Assembly: GCA_013154385.1 (NCBI GenBank)
Contig: JAADCO010000183.1
Span: 1 to 8,970, forward strand
Origin: Thermodesulfobacteriota bacterium
Lineage (GTDB): Bacteria; Desulfobacterota; Thermodesulfobacteria; Thermodesulfobacteriales; Thermodesulfatatoraceae
Direction: 5' to 3'
DNA: 8,970 nt
Numbering within the stretch: the stretch's first letter is position 1; every line of letters begins with the position of its first letter. A program made the position numbers and the translations under genes. The notes beneath the pieces were generated by a model. That model saw nothing but the letters and a program-made list of their open reading frames with translations, made no database searches and was not told the origin of the DNA. Below are positions 1 through 5,409 of the stretch, in pieces.

Positions 1-343
1 GGAAATAGGGCGGCCTGATGCCCATGAATCTCGCCAGAGAAAGGGCCTCCTTCACGCCGTACTGATGGCCGGAGACCAGCTTCGTCTTGGGGAGGTTTTC
101 GAGCTCCTCCCATTCAAAGAGCCTGATGGTGCCCGGCGGGGCGTCTTCCAGAAAAACATCTATGAGAAAAACGGCCTTTTTGTCTCGTAAAAAATGGACG
201 AGGTTTATTCCTACGCATCCGCCATCAACCAGCTCTATCTCGGGGGGCAGTTTCTGGTTTTCGAGATGTTTAATAAGGTGAATTCCGAAACCCTCGTCTC
301 CGAGTAGCAGGTTCCCCAAGCCGATGATGGATATCTCTTTCAT
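1..343 (-). CDS. hyaD: [NiFe]-hydrogenase maturation endopeptidase (HyaD/HybD/HycI family, peptidase M52), 5' part only
   Basis: Only the first 114 codons are present; the gene runs off the left edge. The ATG (complement of 341-343) is preceded by a GAGGA ribosome-binding site. The protein opens with the family motif GLGNLLLGDEGFG (residues 8-20), followed by ELVDGG (37-42), FLIDVF (59-64), PGTIRLF (70-76) and SGHQYGVKEAL (91-101). By alignment with E. coli HybD, the nickel-sensing ligands are Glu17, Asp62 and His93, all present. Family members cut the C-terminal tail from the hydrogenase large subunit once nickel is inserted. The matching substrate, with its uncleaved tail, is encoded on the other side of a 171-base divergent spacer. 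The protein should be cytoplasmic; the visible part has no signal peptide. Family assignment is firm. The hya name is by analogy, as the same protein is called hydD or hupD elsewhere. Confidence 0.93.
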   Translation of the reverse strand, partial: MKEISIIGLGNLLLGDEGFGIHLIKHLENQKLPPEIELVDGGCVGINLVHFLRDKKAVFLIDVFLEDAPPGTIRLFEWEELENLPKTKLVSGHQYGVKEALSLARFMGIRPPYF

Positions 344-514
344 TTAATCCTCGCTCGTCTCAGGATAAGAAAAAATGAACTTCCACACAAGATGAAATGA
401 CGAAATCCAACGCGGTAAAAACTTTATTAAAGCTTTACTCTGCCGATAATCTTACCTATAAGGGAGGTATATAGTCGGCGTTGTGCGGATTTTAGGACTC
501 ATAAGGAGGTCTTT
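344..514. promoter_or_regulatory. Divergent intergenic region between the hydrogenase protease and structural genes
   Basis: These 171 bases separate two outward-reading hydrogenase gene sets and must contain both starts of transcription unless distant promoters are used. On the plus strand GATAAT (445-450) is a fair -10 candidate, but no good -35 stands 16-18 bases upstream, so an activator-dependent promoter is possible. I found no sigma-54 GG-N10-GC type element. Small inverted repeats are present: CTTTA-T-TAAAG (422-432) and TACCT-N7-AGGTA (453-469), the latter between the -10 candidate and the gene. AAGGAGGT (503-510) is the ribosome-binding site of the small-subunit gene. A second SD-like AAGGGAGGT (460-468) is not followed by a usable reading frame. 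Confidence 0.4.
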
Positions 515-1594
515 ATGTCACGACTTTTGGCCCACGGTCTCATGAAGCTCAGGAGGCGGGATTTTTTGAAGGCGGCCACCATAGCCACGGCGGCCATGGG
601 GCTTCCGGCGAGCATGGTGGACAAGGTGGCGGCGGCCTTGAAGGCCCCGGAGCGGCCACCGGTCATTTGGCTCCACTTCATGGAGTGTACGGGTTGTACG
701 GAAAGCCTTCTGCGGGCGTCCCATCCCGACGTAGCCACCCTCATCCTCGATCTCATCTCTCTGGAGTATCACGAGACCTTGATGGCCGCAGCCGGAAAAC
801 AGGCCGAGGAGAACCTGAAACACGCCGTGGAGAAGTATCGCAACCGATATATATGCGTGGTGGAAGGGGGCATCCCCACCAAAGACGACGGCGTCTATTG
901 CAAGATCGGCGGACGCACGGCCCTTGAAATCCTGAAGGACGTTGCGCCCGGGGCCTCGGCCATCATCGCCATCGGAACGTGCGCCTCCTTCGGCGGGGTG
1001 CAGGCGGCTTCTCCCAATCCCACCGGGGCGGTGGGGGTGCAGGATATCGTGAAGGACAAACCCCTCATCAACGTTCCGGGCTGTCCGCCAAACCCCTACA
1101 ACTTTTTGAGCACCGTGGTCTATCTCCTCACCTTCAAGAAGTTCCCCGAGCTCGACCGCTTGAGGCGGCCCAAGTTCGCCTACGGACGCCGGATCCACGA
1201 CCAGTGCGAGAGGCGGCCGCACTTCGATGAGGGGCGCTTCGTGGAGCAGTTCGGCGACGAAGGACATCGCCAGGGATACTGCCTCTACAAGATGGGCTGC
1301 AAGGGGCCGGCGACCTACGCCAATTGTCCGGTGCAGCGCTTCTGTGACGTGGGCACCTGGCCGGTGGGTTCCGGGCACGGCTGCATCGGTTGCACGGAGC
1401 CCGACTTCTGGGACAACATGACTCCCTTCTATCAACACCTTCCCGGAGAGGAAGTGCCGGCGGGAGGCGGAATCATTCGCCAGGCGGAAAGGATCGGCAA
1501 GTTTGCTCTCGGCGCAGCGGCCGCAGGCATCGCCGTTCACGCGGCAGCAGGTGTCATCAAGAAGGCCACAACCAAAGAGGAGAAGGAGGAATAA
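515..1594 (+). CDS. hyaA: [NiFe] hydrogenase small subunit, Tat-exported, group 1 uptake type
   Basis: 359 residues. AAGGAGGT four bases upstream supports this ATG over the internal one at 542. The N terminus carries a twin-arginine signal, RRDFLK (residues 14-19), followed by a hydrophobic Ala-rich stretch, so the folded heterodimer should reach the periplasm. All iron-sulfur ligands are visible: proximal cluster Cys58, Cys61 (ECTGCTES), Cys156 (GTCASFGG) and Cys190 (PGCPPNP); distal cluster His228, Cys231, Cys256 and Cys262; medial cluster Cys271, Cys290 and Cys293 (GHGCIGC). Glycines occupy the two positions (60 and 160) where oxygen-tolerant hydrogenases carry extra cysteines, so this should be a conventional oxygen-sensitive enzyme. 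Residues about 329-348 are Ala/Gly-rich and hydrophobic, matching the C-terminal membrane anchor of HyaA-like subunits. It is first in a three-gene operon; the large-subunit gene begins 3 bases after its stop. An extra Cys277 lies between medial-cluster ligands. Confidence 0.97.
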   Translation: MSRLLAHGLMKLRRRDFLKAATIATAAMGLPASMVDKVAAALKAPERPPVIWLHFMECTGCTESLLRASHPDVATLILDLISLEYHETLMAAAGKQAEENLKHAVEKYRNRYICVVEGGIPTKDDGVYCKIGGRTALEILKDVAPGASAIIAIGTCASFGGVQAASPNPTGAVGVQDIVKDKPLINVPGCPPNPYNFLSTVVYLLTFKKFPELDRLRRPKFAYGRRIHDQCERRPHFDEGRFVEQFGDEGHRQGYCLYKMGCKGPATYANCPVQRFCDVGTWPVGSGHGCIGCTEPDFWDNMTPFYQHLPGEEVPAGGGIIRQAERIGKFALGAAAAGIAVHAAAGVIKKATTKEEKEE

Positions 1595-1597
1595 AGT

Positions 1598-3298
1598 ATG
1601 GCCCGCAAGATCACCGTTGATCCCATTACCCGGATTGAAGGCCATTTGCGTATAGACGTCGAGGTGGAAGGAGGCCGCGTGACCAACGCCTGGGCTTCGG
1701 CCCAGATGTGGCGGGGCATAGAGGTCATCCTCAAGGGAAGAGATCCGCGTGATGCCTGGGCCTTTGTGCAGCGTATCTGCGGCGTCTGCACCACGGTGCA
1801 CGCCCTGGCCTCGGTGAGAGCGGTGGAAAACGCCCTCCAGCACGAGATCCCGATCAACGCCCAGTACGTGCGCAATATCGTTTTGGCGGCTCACGCCTTA
1901 CAGGACCACATCGTCCACTTCTATCATCTCTCCGCCCTGGACTGGGTGGACGTGGTGTCTGCACTCAAGGCCGATCCCAAGAAGACGGAAGCGCTGGCCC
2001 AGAGCCTTTCCCCGTGGCCGGGAAACAGCGCCACGCGCTTCAAGCAGGTGCAGGAGAAGCTCAAGGCCTTCGTGGCCAGCGGGCAGTTGGGACCTTTCGA
2101 AAACGGCTACTGGGGACATCCGGCCATGAAGCTGCCGCCGGAGGTGAACCTCCTTGCGGTGGCCCACTATCTCGAAGCCCTGGACTATCAGTTCAAGGCC
2201 AACCAGATCGTCAGCCTCTTCGGAGGAAAGAGCCCCCACATCCAGACTTTCGTCGTGGGCGGGGTGGCGCTGGCCATCAACCCCGAAAACGAGGCCACGC
2301 TCAACATGGAGCGGCTCCTCTGGGCCAAGAAGCTTTGGCAGGAGCTCAGGGCCTTCGTGCAGCAGGTCTATCTCATTGACGTCATCGCCATCAGTGCGCT
2401 CTATGCCGATTGGCTGAAATACGGCGCCGGGGTGACCAACTATCTCGCCGTCCCCGACATGCCCCTCGACACCAAGGGCGAGAGGTTCGATCTCCCCGGA
2501 GGGACCATCTTCCGCAGCGATCTCTCCGCGGTGACACCCATTCGGAGCTTCAACGATCCCTATTTCCGGGAAAACGTCACCGAGTGCATCGTCCATTCCT
2601 GGTATAAGGGCGACTGGACGAAGCATCCGTGGGAGGAGGACACCGTCCCCGAATACACGGACTTCCAGCCCGACGGCAAGTACTCCTGGGCCAAGGCCCC
2701 GCGCTTCAAGGGCGAGCCCATGCAGGTCGGGCCCCTGGCTCAGGTGTTGATCGGTTACGCTCTGGGCCACGAGCTCACCAAGAAGTGGGTGGACTTTTCT
2801 CTCAAGCGCCTCGAAGAGATCGCGGGGATCAAGGTCACGCTCTCGGCCCTTGAATCCACGCCCGGACGCCATCTGGCCCGCGCCATTCGTTCGGCCATGC
2901 TGGCGGACCTCGGCCCCAAGCACCTCGATCTCCTCATCCAGAACATAGGCCAGGGAGACCTCTCCATTTTCAACGAACCCAAGTTCCCCTCGGGCGAGAT
3001 AAAGGGCGTAGGGTTCCACGAGGCACCGCGGGGGGCCCTTTCTCACTGGGTGGTGATCGAAAACGGGCGCATCAAGAACTATCAGTGCGTGGTGCCCTCT
3101 ACCTGGAACGTGAGCCCGCGCGACAAGGAGGGGAAGATGGGGCCCTATGAGGCCTCCCTCATTGACAACCCCGTGGCCGATCCCGAAAGGCCGCTTGAGG
3201 TCCTGCGCACCGTGCACTCCTTCGACCCGTGTCTGGCGTGCGCGGTCCACGTGTTGAACCCCGAGGGAGAGGAAGTCGTCAAGGTCAAGGCCCTATAA
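1598..3298 (+). CDS. hyaB: [NiFe] hydrogenase large (catalytic) subunit
   Basis: 566 residues, normal for the family. It carries the Ni-Fe(CN)2CO active site that splits H2. The N-terminal motif is RICGVCTTVHALAS (residues 59-72) with nickel/iron ligands Cys61 and Cys64 and conserved His68. The C-terminal motif is DPCLACAVH (543-551) with Cys545 and Cys548. RIEGH (12-16) holds the conserved glutamate. Fifteen residues follow His551, beginning VLNPEGEE. This is the tail removed after the histidine by the maturation protease, whose gene is divergently encoded at the left edge. There is no signal peptide, as expected for a subunit exported together with the Tat-tagged small subunit. The start is supported by AAGGAGG (1583-1589), which lies inside the end of the upstream gene and implies tight co-translation. 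The first residues (ARKITVDPITRIEGHL) are canonical. All active-site cysteines are ordinary, with no selenocysteine codon. Confidence 0.98.
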   Translation: MARKITVDPITRIEGHLRIDVEVEGGRVTNAWASAQMWRGIEVILKGRDPRDAWAFVQRICGVCTTVHALASVRAVENALQHEIPINAQYVRNIVLAAHALQDHIVHFYHLSALDWVDVVSALKADPKKTEALAQSLSPWPGNSATRFKQVQEKLKAFVASGQLGPFENGYWGHPAMKLPPEVNLLAVAHYLEALDYQFKANQIVSLFGGKSPHIQTFVVGGVALAINPENEATLNMERLLWAKKLWQELRAFVQQVYLIDVIAISALYADWLKYGAGVTNYLAVPDMPLDTKGERFDLPGGTIFRSDLSAVTPIRSFNDPYFRENVTECIVHSWYKGDWTKHPWEEDTVPEYTDFQPDGKYSWAKAPRFKGEPMQVGPLAQVLIGYALGHELTKKWVDFSLKRLEEIAGIKVTLSALESTPGRHLARAIRSAMLADLGPKHLDLLIQNIGQGDLSIFNEPKFPSGEIKGVGFHEAPRGALSHWVVIENGRIKNYQCVVPSTWNVSPRDKEGKMGPYEASLIDNPVADPERPLEVLRTVHSFDPCLACAVHVLNPEGEEVVKVKAL

Positions 3299-3311
3299 CG
3301 AGGAGGAGATC

Positions 3312-3962
3312 ATGGCTTATTACCGCCGCATAAAAGTCTGGAGCGTGCTTCTGAGGCTCTTCCACTGGGCGTTTGCCCTTTCCATCTTCACCCTGCTGGT
3401 GACGGGCTACTACATTCATAACCCCTTTGCCCTGGGGCCCTGGCCCGGGGTGCCCACCAACTTCATCATGGCCAAGGTGAGGTTCCTGCACTTTGTGGCG
3501 GGTTACGTCTTCATCGCCGCCTTGTTCGTGCGCCTCTACCTCCTGCTTTTCGGCAACCGCTACGAGCGGTTTTGGGATTTTCTTCCCATCACGCCGCGAA
3601 ACATTCGCCGGCTCGGTCACACCATCAAGGCCTATCTCTACCTCGAGCCCCATCAGAGCCACGGGGGCCACAATCCCCTGGCCGGAACGGTCTATCTCAC
3701 GGTCATCCTCCTCGGGATCTTCCTGGCGCTGAGCGGGCTTTTTCTCCTTTATCCGGAAAGTGCTACCTGGACCTATTGGGGCTATCTCCTCTTCGGTTCG
3801 CAGCAGGTGGCACGGATGTTTCACTACTTGCTCTTCTGGTTCTTCTTCATTTTTGTCCTCCTCCATTTGTATCTCGTCATCTGGAACGACATCTTCGGTA
3901 CCGAAGCCATCATTTCGAGCATCTTCTCCGGACGGAAGTTCCTCAAGAAGGAAAAGGCTTAA
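3312..3962 (+). CDS. hyaC: Ni/Fe-hydrogenase di-haem cytochrome b subunit
   Basis: 216 residues of HyaC/HydC type. This is the membrane subunit that takes electrons from the hydrogenase small subunit and passes them to menaquinone. Four hydrophobic segments are visible at about residues 15-35, 56-80, 127-147 and 172-192. Candidate haem ligands are His18, His60, His171 and His185. Their spacings of 42 and 14 equal those of the ligands in Wolinella HydC (His25/67 and His186/200), which supports two b-type haems. Other family-like traits are the start MAYYRRIKVWSVLLRLFHW and the tail NDIFGTEAIISSIFSGRKF. The AGGAGGAG ribosome-binding site (3301-3308) follows the large-subunit stop by two bases, so the three genes form one operon. 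The presence of this subunit argues for an uptake, respiratory enzyme rather than the soluble periplasmic type that donates to cytochrome c3. Confidence 0.95.
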   Translation: MAYYRRIKVWSVLLRLFHWAFALSIFTLLVTGYYIHNPFALGPWPGVPTNFIMAKVRFLHFVAGYVFIAALFVRLYLLLFGNRYERFWDFLPITPRNIRRLGHTIKAYLYLEPHQSHGGHNPLAGTVYLTVILLGIFLALSGLFLLYPESATWTYWGYLLFGSQQVARMFHYLLFWFFFIFVLLHLYLVIWNDIFGTEAIISSIFSGRKFLKKEKA

Positions 3963-3966
3963 CCGG

Positions 3967-3993
3967 GAGCGGGGTTATTCCCCCGCTCTCTTT
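3967..3993. terminator. Hairpin terminator shared by the converging hydrogenase operon and mobA
   Basis: GAGCGGGG (3967-3974) and CCCCGCTC (3981-3988) form a perfect 8-bp stem with a six-base loop, directly after the cytochrome b stop codon. The plus-strand tail is TCTTT, a modest U-tract; the minus-strand side has no good U-tract, so termination is probably better for the hydrogenase operon. The loop contains TTA at 3975-3977, the complement of the mobA stop codon, so the final mobA codons form one arm of the stem. Confidence 0.75.
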
Positions 3994-4577
3994 GCGCTTT
4001 CCCGGCAGGCGCGTTCCAGGTCTTCGCGGAAGTTTACGTTGAAAAAGCTTTGACCGTCGGGGTCGAACCTTCGCCACTGCTCTGGCGAGAGGAAAAGAAG
4101 CCGATCCTTGGGAGCCAGGTCCCTGAAGGAAGACCCACCGGTTAGTCCCCGCCGATAGACCCCCGGAAGGGGGAGTATCTTTCCGTCTTCCCGCAGACAC
4201 ATGACCGCAAGGGCCCCCTCGTTCTCCGCGCTTTCGAGGAGAAAGGAAAGGAGAGAGGGGTTCAGGAAGGGCTGATCGCAGGCCGCGGCCAGGATCAGGT
4301 CCTCGGGGTGAAGAGAGGAGAGGATCCTCAAAAGGGCCCTTGCCGGTCCTTCGAAGGGGACCTCGTCCTCGATGACCCGCGCAAAGGCGAGTTCCGGGAA
4401 GAAATAGCCCTTTTTCGTCGAGAGCCAGAGCTCGTCCACCAGGGGCCGGAGGGCGTGATAGACGTGTTCTATCAGGGGCCGGTCTTCAAGCAGGGCGTGA
4501 CACTTCCCGCCGCCGAACCGTTTGGCCTGGCCGCCGGCGAAAATGAGCCCGACCTTTTTTGATTGCCTCGGGATCAT
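3975..4577 (-). CDS. mobA: Molybdenum cofactor guanylyltransferase (MobA-like)
   Basis: 200 residues, the usual MobA size. The family transfers GMP from GTP to molybdopterin to make the guanine dinucleotide cofactor used by DMSO-reductase-family enzymes such as formate dehydrogenases. The nucleotide-binding signature LIFAGGQAKRFGGGK is at residues 11-25 (family form LAGG-x-[SA]-x-RMG-x-x-K). The metal-binding segment AAACDQPFLNP is at 97-107, and the C-terminal FFNVNFREDLERA (177-189) matches the FxNxNTPEDL signature. The ATG is the only reasonable start, because an in-frame stop lies about 16-18 bases upstream with no start codon between. No strong ribosome-binding site precedes it, suggesting modest translation or a nearly leaderless message. 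It converges on the hydrogenase operon and diverges from aprBA. No molybdoenzyme is in the window, so its target is elsewhere; [NiFe] hydrogenase itself needs no molybdopterin. A related MobA-like nucleotidyltransferase such as MocA is less likely. Confidence 0.88.
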   Translation of the reverse strand: MIPRQSKKVGLIFAGGQAKRFGGGKCHALLEDRPLIEHVYHALRPLVDELWLSTKKGYFFPELAFARVIEDEVPFEGPARALLRILSSLHPEDLILAAACDQPFLNPSLLSFLLESAENEGALAVMCLREDGKILPLPGVYRRGLTGGSSFRDLAPKDRLLFLSPEQWRRFDPDGQSFFNVNFREDLERACRESAKRAGE

Positions 4578-4675
4578 AGGTTTGCTAGAAAATTAACCAT
4601 GTTTTGCAACACTTGCCTCTCCCGAAAAAATCCGGTCATGAGAGTAGGTGTAATTTTCAAAAAAGAAGCGGAAAT

Positions 4676-4730
4676 GGAAAATTTGTCCGGCTTAACTGAT
4701 TTTAATTCTCAAAGGCCAGGGAAATTTTCC
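4676..4730. repeat. AT-rich inverted repeat upstream of the aprBA promoter
   Basis: GGAAAATTT (4676-4684) and its exact reverse complement AAATTTTCC (4722-4730) flank a 37-base spacer. The second copy abuts the -35 hexamer and is itself part of the odd palindrome GGAAA-T-TTTCC (4720-4730). The surrounding stretch (about 4590-4730) is rich in A- and T-tracts. This position suits an UP-element or a pair of regulator sites that raise expression of aprBA. AT-rich 9-mers can recur by chance, so function is only suggested. Confidence 0.35.
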
Positions 4731-4759
4731 TTGACATTGAAAGGCGCCATCCGTATAAG
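4731..4759 (+). promoter_or_regulatory. Sigma-70-type promoter for aprBA
   Basis: A perfect -35 hexamer TTGACA (4731-4736) is followed after exactly 17 bases by TATAAG (4754-4759), five of six matches to the -10 consensus. Transcription should begin near 4766, about 150 bases before the aprB start codon. It is by far the best promoter match in the window and fits the heavy expression expected of APS reductase. The rest of the 338-base gap from 4578 holds AT-rich upstream DNA and the leader features listed separately, with no convincing gene. Confidence 0.85.
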
Positions 4760-4772
4760 AGTGACGGCTAAG

Positions 4773-4790
4773 TGAGTGAGGATTCACTCA
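4773..4790. promoter_or_regulatory. Perfect 7-bp inverted repeat at the aprBA transcription start (operator or 5' hairpin)
   Basis: TGAGTGA (4773-4779), four-base spacer GGAT, TCACTCA (4784-4790). It begins about 7 bases after the predicted transcription start, where a bound regulator would block initiation. The GTGA...TCAC half-sites resemble those of the CRP/FNR superfamily, one branch of which (HcpR) is predicted to control sulfate-reduction genes in some Deltaproteobacteria. However, the spacing here is N4 between GTGA and TCAC rather than N6. As RNA it would form a compact stem at the very 5' end of the message, which could protect it from decay. Sequence alone does not decide between these roles. 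Confidence 0.5.
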
Positions 4791-4793
4791 AAA

Positions 4794-4897
4794 GGTTCTT
4801 TAAAGGCGGTGTCGTTTACCTGCCCTCGGGAAGTGGCGAGTTGTGTCAGGAGTATGTGCGTGTGGGAAGGGTGGATGAGGGCAGTCCTTAAAAAACC
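4794..4897 (+). promoter_or_regulatory. Structured 5' leader of aprBA: extended hairpin with G-rich apical loop
   Basis: Two nested complementary blocks are visible. The outer arms 4794-4806 and 4886-4897 give 12 base pairs with one C/A mismatch and one bulged A. The inner arms CTGCCCTC (4820-4827) and GAGGGCAG (4877-4884) pair perfectly over 8 bp. A lopsided internal loop separates them, 13 bases on the left against one on the right. The 49-base apical loop (4828-4876) is rich in G and T with only three C residues, so it should stay largely unpaired; it carries GGGAAG twice (4828-4833, 4864-4869) and an SD-like AGGAG. The structure ends five bases before the aprB ribosome-binding site AAGGAGG (4902-4908). 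I do not recognise it as a known riboswitch class. Roles in mRNA stability, translation or ligand sensing are all possible. Confidence 0.5.
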
Positions 4898-4931
4898 AAA
4901 TAAGGAGGTAGGAGTATGCCGAGCTATGTAA
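4854..4931 (+). other. Possible 25-codon leader ORF overlapping the aprB start (speculative)
   Basis: An ATG at 4854 opens 25 codons, beginning MCVWEGWMRAVLKK, that end in TAA (4929-4931) inside aprB, in a different frame. Its start context AGGAGTATG (4848-4856) is repeated exactly at the aprB start (4910-4918). It sits in the predicted apical loop of the leader hairpin. A start-stop overlap of this sort can couple translation of a leader to the downstream gene. Against it, AGGAG is only one base from this ATG, too close for efficient initiation, and a short ORF like this can arise by chance. Confidence 0.12.
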
Positions 4932-5368
4932 ACCCTGAAAAGTGTGACGGATGCAAGGGCGGTGAGAAGACGGCGTGCATGTACATCTGCCCGAACGACC
5001 TTATGATCCTCGATACTGAAGCGATGAAGGCCTACAACCAGGAACCCGATCAGTGCTGGGAATGCTATTCCTGTGTAAAGATTTGCCCTCAGGGTGCCAT
5101 CGCCGTACGTCACTATGCTGACTTTGCTCCCTTGGGCGGTTCTTGTCAGCCGATGCGGGGTACCACGGACATCATGTGGACCATTAAGTTCCGTAACGGC
5201 GTGGTGAAGCGCTTTAAGTTCCCCATCCGGACTACGCCCGAAGGTTCTGCTGATCCCACGCTCGGTAAGCCCGATCCGGATCTTTCGGCCATCGGTGACA
5301 ACCGTCTGTTTACCGAGGTAGCCGATAACATTACTCCGGCGGTGCCCGAAGCTGTGGCTTGGAAGTAA
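4916..5368 (+). CDS. aprB: Adenylylsulfate (APS) reductase beta subunit
   Basis: 150 residues, typical length. This iron-sulfur subunit passes electrons to the FAD of AprA for reduction of APS to sulfite and AMP in the cytoplasm. Two [4Fe-4S] clusters are supplied by Cys10, Cys13, Cys21, Cys25 and by Cys47, Cys50, Cys53, Cys57. Trp48, in QCWECYSC, matches the tryptophan proposed to help electron transfer between cluster and flavin in Archaeoglobus AprB. The domain after residue about 80 (TTDIMWTIKFRNG...) is the beta-sheet segment plus the extended tail that wraps around AprA. The start follows AAGGAGG (4902-4908) with a second AGGAG closer in. The gene is headed by a near-consensus promoter and a long structured leader, with aprA 41 bases downstream. 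Confidence 0.98.
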   Translation: MPSYVNPEKCDGCKGGEKTACMYICPNDLMILDTEAMKAYNQEPDQCWECYSCVKICPQGAIAVRHYADFAPLGGSCQPMRGTTDIMWTIKFRNGVVKRFKFPIRTTPEGSADPTLGKPDPDLSAIGDNRLFTEVADNITPAVPEAVAWK

Positions 5369-5409
5369 TGCATCGAAATCAACAAATTTAAATAAAAGGA
5401 GGGATAACT

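Noticed and set aside
460..468. SD-like AAGGGAGGT in the hydrogenase spacer as a sign of an extra small gene
   Set aside because: The only frame after it (from a TTG) stops after four codons, and the real site AAGGAGGT is at 503-510.
518..3250. Two long minus-strand open frames (about 458 and 450 codons) opposite the hydrogenase subunits
   Set aside because: Both are antisense to clear hydrogenase genes with intact motifs and show no family features or ribosome-binding sites; they follow from high GC at third positions.
4563..4775. 70-codon plus-strand open frame across the mobA start and the aprBA promoter
   Set aside because: No ribosome-binding site, overlaps the 5' end of mobA and runs through the -35 and -10 elements. 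Composition looks like translated AT-rich intergenic DNA.
4828..4881. Possible G-quadruplex in the aprBA leader loop
   Set aside because: Several GG and GGG tracts are present, but spacing is irregular and only a weak two-layer form could be built; not enough to call.
4784..5113. 109-codon minus-strand open frame over the aprBA leader and aprB
   Set aside because: Antisense to aprB cluster-binding codons and to the leader hairpin; no family resemblance and no supporting start signal seen.
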